The translations under genes were made by a program, and so were the position numbers. A DNA stretch of 9,503 bases from Tannerellaceae bacterium (lineage in GTDB: Bacteria; Bacteroidota; Bacteroidia; Bacteroidales; Tannerellaceae). This document shows positions 1-5,953 of the stretch, piece after piece (the first letter of the stretch is position 1; every line of letters starts with the position of its first letter). The notes beneath the pieces are model-generated. The model searched no databases, was not told the DNA's origin, and was given only the letters and a program-made list of their open reading frames with translations. The stretch spans positions 1-9,503 of the forward strand of contig JAISRY010000051.1 of the NCBI GenBank assembly GCA_031273385.1. Direction: 5' to 3'.

Positions 1-19
1 ACAACTCCGATCGAGAGGG
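1..19. repeat. Short inverted repeat, copy 1 of 2
   Basis: These 19 bases (ACAACTCCGATCGAGAGGG) are the exact reverse complement of 188-206. The second copy runs directly into the 37-bp repeat at 204-240, while this copy is followed 20 bases later by the other copy of that repeat (40-76). The arrangement suggests shuffled pieces of a larger dispersed repeat. The window edge may cut this copy. Confidence 0.75.
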
Positions 20-39
20 AAGGCGGGTGCGAACTGCGG

Positions 40-76
40 TGTCTCCACTCGCTGCGCTCGGTCGACATGACGTTCT
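40..76. repeat. 37-bp direct repeat, copy 1
   Basis: The 37 bases at 40-76 are identical to 204-240. The unit contains TGTCTCCACTCGCTGCGCTC followed by a GTCGACATGACG end. It resembles short dispersed intergenic repeats that I recall from many Bacteroidota genomes; that family link is from memory, while the identity of the two copies is directly visible. No coding function is apparent. Confidence 0.85.
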
Positions 77-134
77 TGCTTGCGCTCGGTTATAATGACG
101 ACGAATCGTAATCACCTGAAAATCAAACAGAATC

Positions 135-162
135 CGTCATTGCGAACGCAGTGAAGCAATCC
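135..162. repeat. GTCATTGCG...GCAATCC dispersed repeat
   Basis: The unit starts CGTCATTGCGAACG and ends GAAGCAATCC, with ATTGC and GCAAT able to pair as a short hairpin. From memory, closely related units are found between genes in many unrelated bacteria. The same CGTCATTGCGA start is shared by the repeats at 270-324 (minus), 9371-9425 and 9462-9503. Confidence 0.6.
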
Positions 163-187
163 AGAGGTGCGACACACTCAATTTCCG

Positions 188-206
188 CCCTCTCGATCGG
201 AGTTGT
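188..206. repeat. Short inverted repeat, copy 2 of 2
   Basis: Exact reverse complement of 1-19, overlapping by three bases the start of the 37-bp repeat at 204-240. Confidence 0.75.
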
Positions 207-240
207 CTCCACTCGCTGCGCTCGGTCGACATGACGTTCT
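204..240. repeat. 37-bp direct repeat, copy 2
   Basis: Identical over 37 bases to 40-76. This copy sits near the centre of the 91-368 palindromic unit, with the GTCGAC at 225-230 close to its midpoint. Confidence 0.85.
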
Positions 241-269
241 CCCGCTCGGTTCCCCCTAACGGGATTGCT

Positions 270-324
270 ATCGCCGTCATTTCCCTTTTTGATAAACCTG
301 GTTTATTGGGCACTCGCAATGACG
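270..324 (-). repeat. 55-bp nested-hairpin repeat, inverted copy
   Basis: Read on the minus strand, these 55 bases match 9371-9425 (plus strand) at 54 of 55 positions. Three stems are nested: an outer CGTCATT/AATGACG pair, a CCC/GGG pair, and an inner ATAAAC/GTTTAT pair with a 3-base loop. It forms much of the right arm region of the 91-368 unit. Confidence 0.85.
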
Positions 325-400
325 GATACTATTTGATTTTCACACGATTATGATTCGTCGTCATTATAAGCGGGAGGATGGCGGCGGGGGTGGTGAATGC

Positions 401-1588
401 TTACCGGAATAAATCCACAGGGTTTATGCTGAGAAATTGCTCTAAAGGGATACCGTCTGTTCCAACTACATAGACGGCGCGAGGGTGAAAGGTGTCGTGA
501 AACAGGGCTAATCCCTTATTTGTGCTGTCTTTTCCGCTTTTTACTTCAAGAGCGACGATGGCGTTGCCTTTTTCTATGATATAATCCACTTCGCAATTCC
601 CTTGATTCCAGTAATAGACATTGAAGCGGTGTTTCAATCCGCTATTGATGAGGTGCGCTCCTATGGCGGATTCCACGAAACGTCCCCATTCTTTCGCATC
701 CTTGCGTAGTTGATCGAAAGGCGCCTGTTGACTGGCGGCAAGCAGTGCGTTATTATGTACCTGGAACTTGGGCTTTGATGCGCGTTTACGGATCATATCC
801 GCCGCATATTTTTCAAGCCCGGATAGCAGGCCGGCATCCCTTAGCAGGGTGAGATAACCAGACAGGGTCGTCAGGTTGCCCGATTCCTGTAATTCTCCCT
901 GTACTTTGGAGAGCGATAAAATTTGGGAGGAATATTTACAACCGATGTCAAACAGGCGTTTGAGCAATGCCGGCTTATCTACCCGCGCCATCATCAGGAT
1001 ATCTTTCGAGATCGTCGTTTCTACGAGGGATTCCCTAATGTAATCCCTCCAACGTTCCTCGTCCGGAATGAGTGAAGCCGAACCAGGGTAGCCGCCAAAA
1101 TAGATATACTGGTCGATGTTCCACCCAAAGGCGTCACGCATTTCGTCGAATGACCAGTGTGTTACATTGGTCAATTCGTATCGTCCGGCAAGTGATTCGG
1201 TAAGCCCTTTTTGTATCAGCAGGCGTGATGATCCCAGCAGGATCACTTTCACGTTTGTATCTGAAAACGAATCGCTGTCCCATTCCTTTTTTACCGTTTC
1301 GCTCCAGTTGGGCACTTTTTGTACCTCGTCGACAATAAAAAGGATCTCTTTCCGCTCGCTTTGCTGCATCTGAAGCCGCGCGTTCCCCCACTCACGCCTA
1401 AGCCACGTGGTATCGGCTGCGTATACATCATCGGCTGTAACGAAGTGACAGGGCATATCCGTCTTCCGGATAAGTTGTTTTATCAGTGTCGTCTTTCCTG
1501 TTTGACGAGGGCCAACCAACACCTGCATAAACTTCCGCCCCTCGTTTATCCTACCTCTAATATTTTGTAATACAGACCGTTCAAACAT
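401..1588 (-). CDS. AAA_14/DUF4143 family ATP-binding protein
   Basis: A 395-aa stand-alone P-loop ATPase of the AAA_14 plus DUF4143 architecture; the physiological role of this widespread family is not settled. Seen in the sequence: Walker A GPRQTGKT at residues 26-33; Walker B ILFIVDEVQ at 82-90 with D87/E88; a VILLGSS strand at 115-121 that fits sensor 1; and SLAGRY at 132-137, typical of the family. The C-terminal part contains EVDYII (333-338) and LEVKSG (347-352), giving a D335...E348-x-K350 pattern as in PD-(D/E)xK nuclease folds; in this family it may be structural rather than catalytic. The start is ATG with GGAAG close upstream. The gene is divergent from ychF across a long non-coding gap and has a repeat cluster just past its stop, so it looks like an accessory insertion. 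No partner gene is adjacent. The gene appears intact. Family assignment is secure; function is unknown. Confidence 0.9.
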   Translation of the reverse strand: MFERSVLQNIRGRINEGRKFMQVLVGPRQTGKTTLIKQLIRKTDMPCHFVTADDVYAADTTWLRREWGNARLQMQQSERKEILFIVDEVQKVPNWSETVKKEWDSDSFSDTNVKVILLGSSRLLIQKGLTESLAGRYELTNVTHWSFDEMRDAFGWNIDQYIYFGGYPGSASLIPDEERWRDYIRESLVETTISKDILMMARVDKPALLKRLFDIGCKYSSQILSLSKVQGELQESGNLTTLSGYLTLLRDAGLLSGLEKYAADMIRKRASKPKFQVHNNALLAASQQAPFDQLRKDAKEWGRFVESAIGAHLINSGLKHRFNVYYWNQGNCEVDYIIEKGNAIVALEVKSGKDSTNKGLALFHDTFHPRAVYVVGTDGIPLEQFLSINPVDLFR

Positions 1589-1629
1589 ATTCTTCCAAAT
1601 TATTAGCTATACATAATAAAATAATTAGG

Positions 1630-1637
1630 CAAATGTA
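1630..1637 (-). promoter_or_regulatory. Putative -7 element for the ATPase gene
   Basis: On the minus strand this reads TACATTTG, a full match to the Bacteroidetes -7 consensus TAnnTTTG. It lies 41 bases upstream of the ATG at 1588 and would give a leader of about 30-35 nt. No TTTG is found at the -33 position, so this is a motif-based inference only. Confidence 0.4.
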
Positions 1638-1759
1638 ATAAAATAATTCGGTATTGACAGATATGATAAATAAGAAATGTAAAGAAAATGAAAACGGCCT
1701 CGATTCGGGCGCTCTTTTGGGGTTTTTGGGGGGTTTTTGGTGCTAACAACCGTTAATTT

Positions 1760-1774
1760 TTGACACTTTGTCAA
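1760..1774. promoter_or_regulatory. Operator-like palindrome TTGACA-CTT-TGTCAA
   Basis: A perfect 6+3+6 inverted repeat. Related sites occur at 2275-2289 (one arm degenerate) and 2313-2327 (one mismatch in the outer base). Three such sites in one intergenic region suggest a dimeric regulator, but the protein is unknown. The total length of 15 bases does not fit the usual CRP/FNR spacing. It overlaps the TTTG (1767-1770) of a possible promoter. Confidence 0.4.
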
Positions 1775-1800
1775 GTTAAAGCGGGGGTTTGCTATCTTTA
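1767..1800 (+). promoter_or_regulatory. Possible promoter firing into the intergenic region
   Basis: A TTTG at 1767-1770 is followed after 22 bases by TATCTTTA at 1793-1800, one base from the TAnnTTTG consensus. Spacing is slightly longer than the usual 19-21. No gene follows on the plus strand for 670 bp, so if it is active it would make a non-coding RNA or a long ychF leader. Weak, motif-only evidence. Confidence 0.25.
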
Positions 1801-1912
1801 ACGTTTTTAAAATGGGGGTAAAAAGGGGCTGTTTTTGGCGTTTTATATAATATTATGCCTGTTTTGGGGGTCGATTTACATTCGTTCACTAAAAACACTG
1901 CAATATTTTCCG

Positions 1913-1976
1913 GAAATGATGCTTATGTTTTCCCGAAAAGATGCTTATGTTTTTCCGAAAACATAAGCATCATTTC
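1913..1976. repeat. Hairpin with two alternative 5' arms
   Basis: Two 22-bp tandem copies with one mismatch (1918-1939 and 1940-1961) start with GATGCTTATG and are followed by an inverted copy. The second copy forms a 14-bp perfect stem, 1940-1953 with 1958-1971, around a TCCG tetraloop (UNCG class in RNA). The first copy forms a 19-bp perfect stem, GAAATGATGCTTATGTTTT (1913-1931) with 1958-1976, around a 26-nt loop holding the second copy. The two pairings exclude each other. No T tract follows directly, so it is not an obvious simple terminator. Confidence 0.75.
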
Positions 1977-2274
1977 TGAAAGTGGTGCCGGCAAATTCCT
2001 AAGAGCAGTTAAGCTTATGGAAAATTCCGTTAAATCAACACTTTTTATAGGCCGTTTTCGCTCTTTTTTCTGATGAAGCGGAAATGTCATTTTGATGCTA
2101 ATTTCAGTTAAATTGCAGGAATATGAAAGGAAAACAGGGCGATTATGGGGGTTTATGGGCTTAAATGGGTCGAAATACTTACAAATTGTATTTTTCAAAC
2201 CATCAAAATCGGGCATTTTTTTCGTTCACGGAGAGATTCCGGGGCAAAAAAGGGGTGTTTTTGAGGGGGTGTTT

Positions 2275-2289
2275 TTGACATTTTGTTAT
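2275..2289. promoter_or_regulatory. Degenerate operator-like palindrome
   Basis: TTGACA-TTT-TGTTAT: the left arm is identical to that of the 1760-1774 site and the right arm matches TGTCAA at four of six positions. The preceding TTTTT and the following G-rich stretch also resemble the context of the first site, so these may be paralogous repeat units. Confidence 0.3.
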
Positions 2290-2312
2290 TCCGCGGGGAA
2301 AAGGGCGGGAAA

Positions 2313-2327
2313 TTGACAATTTGTCAT
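2313..2327. promoter_or_regulatory. Operator-like palindrome TTGACA-ATT-TGTCAT
   Basis: The arms pair perfectly over the inner five bases (TGACA/TGTCA). It is about 98 bp upstream of the ychF -7 element, too far for direct occlusion of that promoter. Related to the sites at 1760-1774 and 2275-2289. Confidence 0.35.
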
Positions 2328-2371
2328 CGCTATGCCGACCCTTAGAAATGCCACATTCCGGAATTTCTTTT

Positions 2372-2402
2372 ATCCTGAAAATGCTTAAATCCTGAAAATG
2401 CT
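2372..2402. repeat. 14-bp direct repeat upstream of ychF
   Basis: ATCCTGAAAATGCT occurs at 2372-2385 and again at 2389-2402, a 17-bp period. The pair ends at the expected -33 position of the ychF promoter. It could be a regulator binding site or a simple tandem duplication. Confidence 0.6.
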
Positions 2403-2424
2403 GATTCTGGCAGGAATGATTTTG

Positions 2425-2432
2425 TATCTTTG
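2425..2432 (+). promoter_or_regulatory. Putative ychF operon promoter (-7 TATCTTTG)
   Basis: TATCTTTG is a full match to the Bacteroidetes -7 consensus TAnnTTTG. It lies 37 bases before the ychF ATG at 2470 and would give a leader of about 30 nt. The -33 position (about 2401-2406) has no good TTTG. No similar element is seen between the later genes, so it may drive the whole block up to 5905 or 9253. Confidence 0.6.
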
Positions 2433-2469
2433 TCTGCTCTAAAGGTATAATTTTAAAGATACAAGGAAA

Positions 2470-3573
2470 ATGGCATTGCAATGTGGTATCGTAGGGCTTC
2501 CGAACGTAGGGAAATCTACTCTTTTTAACTGCCTGTCGAGCGCTAAGGCTCAATCGGCGAACTTCCCCTTTTGTACAATAGAACCGAACCTTGGCGTGAT
2601 CACCGTTCCGGATGAGCGGTTGAACAGGCTGGCGGAGCTGGTGCATCCGCAGAAAATCGTACCCACGACGGTGGAAATCGTAGATATCGCCGGACTGGTA
2701 AAGGGGGCAAGTAAAGGGGAGGGGCTTGGGAACAAATTCCTCGCCAATATCCGCGAAACGGATGCCATCCTGCATGTGCTGCGCTGTTTCGACGACGACA
2801 ACATCGTCCATGTAGACGGGAAGATAGACCCCGTCCGCGACAAGGAGATCATTGATATGGAGCTTCAGATCAAAGACCTGGAGACCATCGACAGCCGTAT
2901 CGCCAAGGTACAGAAGCAGGCGCAGACCGGCGGCGACAAACAGGCTGCGCTGGCCTACCATGTCCTTTCCCGCCTTAAGGAGGCGTTGGAGCAGGGGAAA
3001 AGCGCGCGCACGGTACATTTCGAGACAAAAGACGAACAGCGGATCGCCCGCGAACTGTTCCTTTTGACCGGCAAACCGGTGATGTATATCTGCAACGTGG
3101 ACGAAAACAGCGCCGTCAGCGGCAACGCCTACGTCGAAGCCGTGCGCAAAGCCGTCGCCGAAGAAGAGGCCGGCATACTCATCGTAGCGGCAGGGATAGA
3201 GAGCGAAATAGCCGAACTGGACGACGCCGCCGAACGGCAACTCTTCCTCTCCGAAATAGGGCTTGAAGAGTCGGGCGTGAACCGGCTGATAAAGGCCGCC
3301 TACCGGCTGCTGAACCTCGAGACGTTCCTCACCGCCGGCCCGCAGGAGGTACGCGCATGGACGTTCCTCAAAGGAAGCAAAGCCCCGCAGTGCGCCGGCG
3401 TGATACATACCGACTTTGAGAAAGGGTTTATCCGCGCCGAAGTCATCAAATATGACGACTACCTCCGCTACGGCTCCGAAAGCGCCGTGAAAGAGGCCGG
3501 GAAAATGAGCGTCGAGGGAAAGGAATACATCGTTCAGGATGGCGATATCATGCATTTCAGGTTTAACGTATAA
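2470..3573 (+). CDS. ychF: Redox-regulated/translation-associated ATPase YchF
   Basis: A 367-aa cytosolic member of the Obg-HflX class (YchF/OLA1), full length for the family. Seen: G1 P-loop GLPNVGKST at residues 9-17; switch region with DIAG at 72-75, followed by the KGASKGEGLGN segment; NVDE at 209-212 in place of the GTPase NKxD motif, the change that goes with ATP preference in this family; a helical insert at roughly 130-200; and a C-terminal TGS domain at about 283-366 (FLTAGPQEVRAWTF and the DFEKGFIRAEV region). YchF proteins bind ribosomes and are linked to stress and oxidative-stress control of translation (family knowledge). The ATG start is preceded by AAGG four bases upstream and follows a good -7 promoter element. 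The aroA ATG follows the stop after three bases. Nothing is missing or broken. Confidence 0.97.
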   Translation: MALQCGIVGLPNVGKSTLFNCLSSAKAQSANFPFCTIEPNLGVITVPDERLNRLAELVHPQKIVPTTVEIVDIAGLVKGASKGEGLGNKFLANIRETDAILHVLRCFDDDNIVHVDGKIDPVRDKEIIDMELQIKDLETIDSRIAKVQKQAQTGGDKQAALAYHVLSRLKEALEQGKSARTVHFETKDEQRIARELFLLTGKPVMYICNVDENSAVSGNAYVEAVRKAVAEEEAGILIVAAGIESEIAELDDAAERQLFLSEIGLEESGVNRLIKAAYRLLNLETFLTAGPQEVRAWTFLKGSKAPQCAGVIHTDFEKGFIRAEVIKYDDYLRYGSESAVKEAGKMSVEGKEYIVQDGDIMHFRFNV

Positions 3574-3576
3574 GGG

Positions 3577-4815
3577 ATGAGTATGGAATATGTGATCACA
3601 GGCCCCGGACAGCCCGTTCGTCTGTCCGTCGCCCTGCCGGCCTCGAAGAGCATCAGCAACCGGATATTGATCCTCAATGCACTGAGCGGCAACTTTTACG
3701 AAACGGAGAACCTCTCCGACAGCGACGACACCCGGGTGATGATCGAAGCCCTCAACTCCGGCGGCGCCGACTTCAATATCAAAGCGGCAGGGACGGCCAT
3801 GCGCTTTCTTACCGCTTTCCTCGCCAACTGCGAGGGGGAATGGACGATCACCGGGACGGAGCGGATGAGGAACCGCCCGATCCAGCCCCTGGTAGACGCC
3901 CTCACCGCCCTTGGCGCACGCATCGAATACATCGAAAAAAGGGGATTCCCGCCATTACGTATCTTCGGACGCCCCCTGCCGGGAGGAGAGGTCTCGTTGC
4001 CGGGGAATATCAGTTCGCAGTACATCTCCGCCCTCCTGATGATCGCCCCCACGATGAAGAACGGGCTGGCCATACGGCTCGAGGGGGAGGTCATCTCCGC
4101 ACCCTATATCCACCTGACGGTCGGGCTGATGGAGCAGTACGGCGTCAAGGTCGACTGGAAAGGAGATGCCCTCAATATCCCGCATCAAGCCTACCGCCCG
4201 ATCCCTTTCCGGGTGGAATCCGACTGGAGCGCGGCCTCTTACTGGTATACCGTCGCCGCGCTTTCCGAAGGGGCGGAGATCGAGCTGCCCGGCCTCAGCA
4301 AAAGCAGTATGCAAGGGGATTCCATGGTGGCAAAGCTGTTTTCGCAGCTGGGCGTCACCACAACCCATACCCCCTCTGGCGTCAAGCTGAGCCGTACCGG
4401 GCGGAGGTGCAAACGCTTCGTCTATAACTTTGTCGACGTCCCCGACCTGGCGCAGACGCTGGCCGTCGCCTGCGCATTGCTCGGCGTCCCCTTTCTTTTC
4501 TCCGGGCTGCAAAGCCTGAGGATCAAGGAGACCGACCGCGTAGATGCGCTGATGCGTGAACTCCGCAAATTGGGCTATGTGCTGAAAAACAGCCGCAACC
4601 ACACCCTCAAGTGGAGCGGCGAACGGTGCGAGCCGGCGGAAGGCCACGCCATCGCCACATACGAAGACCACCGCATGGCCATGGCCTTTGCCCCGGCAGC
4701 CCTGGCGGGAGCGGTCACCATCGCCGACCCGAGCGTGGTCACCAAGAGTTATCCCCGCTTCTGGAAAGAGATGGAGCGGGCCGGTTTTACCATCAAACTT
4801 CACGTGCCGCTATGA
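3577..4815 (+). CDS. aroA: 3-phosphoshikimate 1-carboxyvinyltransferase (EPSP synthase)
   Basis: A 412-aa enzyme of the shikimate pathway that joins phosphoenolpyruvate to shikimate 3-phosphate, giving EPSP on the way to chorismate. Visible landmarks: PASKSISNR at residues 21-29 (substrate-binding K24, S25, R29); AGTAMRFL at 71-78 (PEP loop); RNRPIQPL at 98-105; SSQYISALL at 146-154; DVPDLAQTLA at 287-296 with D290 as the likely catalytic aspartate; LRIKETDR at 314-321 with E318 and R321; and YEDHRMAMA at 362-370. Length is slightly below the 427 aa of the E. coli enzyme, as is common in this phylum. The chosen ATG is three bases after the ychF stop; a second in-frame ATG six bases later is also possible. 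The stop overlaps the next start as ATGA, which suggests translational coupling. No defects are seen. Confidence 0.96.
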   Translation: MSMEYVITGPGQPVRLSVALPASKSISNRILILNALSGNFYETENLSDSDDTRVMIEALNSGGADFNIKAAGTAMRFLTAFLANCEGEWTITGTERMRNRPIQPLVDALTALGARIEYIEKRGFPPLRIFGRPLPGGEVSLPGNISSQYISALLMIAPTMKNGLAIRLEGEVISAPYIHLTVGLMEQYGVKVDWKGDALNIPHQAYRPIPFRVESDWSAASYWYTVAALSEGAEIELPGLSKSSMQGDSMVAKLFSQLGVTTTHTPSGVKLSRTGRRCKRFVYNFVDVPDLAQTLAVACALLGVPFLFSGLQSLRIKETDRVDALMRELRKLGYVLKNSRNHTLKWSGERCEPAEGHAIATYEDHRMAMAFAPAALAGAVTIADPSVVTKSYPRFWKEMERAGFTIKLHVPL

Positions 4816-5099
4816 TACCCGGAAACTGCTGCGGACAGCACGGCACATGCGAGCGGGAAAGCCCCCGGGCAGCCCGCAGGGAGGCCGACTATTACGACGA
4901 CGAAGAGCTGGACCGCTTTTGCGGGACGGCGGCGGAGGATTATACGGAAGAGGCGGCCGGCGAATTTCGGGAGATACTCTATACGATGCGGGAAGAGGAG
5001 GTGGCCGGATGGGTGCATAGCCTCGGCCGGCGCGGCATAGCGCTCCCGGATGCGTTAAAAGATGAAGTATTCCTTATGATAGGAGAAAAGCGGATATGA
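4812..5099 (+). CDS. Uncharacterised 95-aa Cys/His small protein
   Basis: I cannot assign a function. The start is set by the ATGA overlap with the aroA stop (4812-4815); a longer in-frame reading from 4611 would run inside aroA in another frame and is rejected. The end overlaps the permease start in the same way (5096-5099). The protein is acidic and probably cytosolic, with no signal peptide or membrane segment. The N-terminus has NCCGQHGTCE (residues 5-14), a C6-C7-x2-H10-x2-C13 cluster that could bind a metal, and a further C37. Then come an acidic YYDDEELDRF segment (27-36) and a helical EFREILYTMREEEVAGWV region (51-68), followed by GIALPDALKDEVFL (75-88). From memory, similar small proteins follow aroA in other Bacteroidales, but I cannot confirm this here. 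Double coupling to aroA and the metal permease argues that it is a real expressed gene. Confidence 0.8.
   Translation: MIPGNCCGQHGTCERESPRAARREADYYDDEELDRFCGTAAEDYTEEAAGEFREILYTMREEEVAGWVHSLGRRGIALPDALKDEVFLMIGEKRI
5081..5085 (+). promoter_or_regulatory. Shine-Dalgarno-like AGGAG before the permease
   Basis: AGGAG lies 10 bases before the permease ATG at 5096 and inside the end of the small upstream gene. It is the clearest Shine-Dalgarno-like site in the window and supports the 5096 start. Such sites are uncommon in Bacteroidota, so the effect may be modest. Confidence 0.45.
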
Positions 5100-5905
5100 T
5101 CGAACTGTTGCAGTACGCCTTCTTTCAACATGCCCTGATCGGAGGGCTTCTTACCGCGATCGCCTGCGGTATCGTGGGGACGTATATCGTCTCCCGCCGG
5201 CTGGTCTTTATCAGCGGGGGGATTACGCACGCCTCGTTCGGCGGGCTGGGGCTGGGGTTTTACCTCGGCATGAACCCGATCCTGACGGCGATGGCCTTTT
5301 CCGTCCTCTCGGCCTTTACCGTCGAGTGGGCCAGCAAATCGCAGGACGTGCGCGAAGATTCGGCCATCGCCGGCATCTGGTCGCTGGGGATGGCGCTTGG
5401 CGTGATCTTTATTTTCCTCACGCCCGGGTATGCCCCCAACCTGTCGGCCTACCTTTTCGGGAATATCCTGACCATCACGACGGCGGATATCCTCTGGATC
5501 GGCCTCCTCGTCGCCGCCCTCGCCCTCTTCTTCTCCCTCTTTATGAAAGAGATTATCTATGTGGCGTTCGACACCGATTTCGCCCGCACCCAGCGGTTGC
5601 CCGTCAAATGGATCGAATACGGGATGATGTTTTTTATCGCCGTCACGATCGTCCTCTCCATCCGGTTGGTGGGTATTATGCTGTTGATGAGCCTCCTTAC
5701 CCTGCCGCAGATTACGGTCAACCTCTTTACGTCCGACTTCCGGAAGATCATCTGGGGCAGCATCGCCACCGGTTTCCTCTGTTGCGTAGCGGGATTGGTA
5801 CTCTCCTACTACCTCAACGTCCCCTCCGGCGCCTTTATCATCCTCCTGCTGGTTTTGCTCTTTTTGGCGGCGAAAGGGGTATTATTCCTTACCCGCAGAC
5901 AATAA
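5096..5905 (+). CDS. Metal ABC transporter permease (ABC-3, ZnuB/MntB type)
   Basis: A 269-aa inner-membrane permease of the ABC-3 family, which imports zinc, manganese or iron with a separate ATPase and binding protein. About eight hydrophobic helices are visible (roughly residues 10-32, 42-58, 60-76, 90-109, 130-150, 174-205, 218-240 and 242-264). Family signatures are GTYIVSRRLVFISGGITHASFGG (28-50, given as positions: G28, R34, S40, H45, G49-G50), the cytoplasmic FDTDFARTQRLPV segment (158-170), which fits the ATPase-coupling loop, and VPSGAFIIL near 242-250. Metal specificity cannot be read from the sequence. The start overlaps the upstream gene by four bases and has AGGAG at a 10-base distance. 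No ATPase or solute-binding protein gene is present in the window, so the rest of the transporter is either encoded elsewhere or absent. Full length for the family. Confidence 0.93.
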   Translation: MIELLQYAFFQHALIGGLLTAIACGIVGTYIVSRRLVFISGGITHASFGGLGLGFYLGMNPILTAMAFSVLSAFTVEWASKSQDVREDSAIAGIWSLGMALGVIFIFLTPGYAPNLSAYLFGNILTITTADILWIGLLVAALALFFSLFMKEIIYVAFDTDFARTQRLPVKWIEYGMMFFIAVTIVLSIRLVGIMLLMSLLTLPQITVNLFTSDFRKIIWGSIATGFLCCVAGLVLSYYLNVPSGAFIILLLVLLFLAAKGVLFLTRRQ

Positions 5906-5953
5906 AACGGGCGGTTTTCAGTTTATAAGTCAGGCATAAGAGAACCTCCGCAC

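Larger units (their letters stand above)
91..368. repeat. 278-bp palindromic, MITE-like repeat unit
   Basis: The left arm (91-145) and right arm (314-368) are inverted copies matching at 49 of 55 positions by eye. Both start at the outside with TATAATGACGACGAATC and end inside with CCGTCATTGCGA. The interior carries other repeats: a GTCATTGCG...GCAATCC unit (135-162), the second copies of the 19-bp and 37-bp repeats (188-206 and 204-240), and a 55-bp repeat on the minus strand (270-324) that reappears near the right end of the window. Long terminal inverted arms with no transposase are MITE-like, but no clear target-site duplication is visible, so a transposition origin is an inference. It lies just downstream of the stop of the ATPase gene at 401. 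Confidence 0.7.
1589..2469. other. Gene-free, G-run-rich intergenic region
   Basis: About 880 bp lie between the divergent ATPase gene and ychF. No convincing gene is present: the short open frames (for example 1855-2073, 2092-2316 and minus 1923-2216) lack family features, and their sequence reflects the T- and G-run composition. Visible contents are eleven runs of four or more G on the plus strand between 1719 and 2298 with no C run of that length, three TTGACA-N3-TGTCAA-like palindromes, a strong hairpin with an extra tandem arm (1913-1976), a perfect ATTCCGGAAT palindrome (2355-2364), a tandem repeat (2372-2402) and the ychF promoter. It could hold a non-coding RNA, a multi-operator control region, or remnants of a degenerate element. 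Confidence 0.7.

Noticed and set aside
137..319. 60-aa open frame on the minus strand
   Set aside because: It lies wholly inside dispersed repeats (right arm, 55-bp repeat, 37-bp repeat); the peptide only reflects the repeat sequence.
1913..1976. Possible CRISPR array or simple intrinsic terminator
   Set aside because: Only two tandem copies with no unique spacers, so not CRISPR; no T tract after the stem, so not a standard terminator.
1923..2216. 97-aa open frame on the minus strand in the intergenic region
   Set aside because: No domain, no start signal, and it crosses the hairpin repeat; composition follows the local T/G bias.
2203..3555. 450-aa open frame on the minus strand
   Set aside because: It is the antisense shadow of ychF, which has full family motifs on the plus strand; the minus frame has no recognisable domain.
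3955..4803. 282-aa open frame on the minus strand
   Set aside because: Antisense of aroA in GC-rich codons; no domain or start context.
4611..4811. N-terminal extension of the small 95-aa gene
   Set aside because: It would overlap aroA in another frame and gives an Arg/Pro/His-rich sequence typical of a shadow frame; the ATGA overlap start at 4812 is far more likely.
5906..5953. Terminator or promoter between the permease and lipoprotein genes
   Set aside because: Only an AAAAC/GTTTT 5-bp pairing around GGGCG and no TAnnTTTG; too weak to call either.
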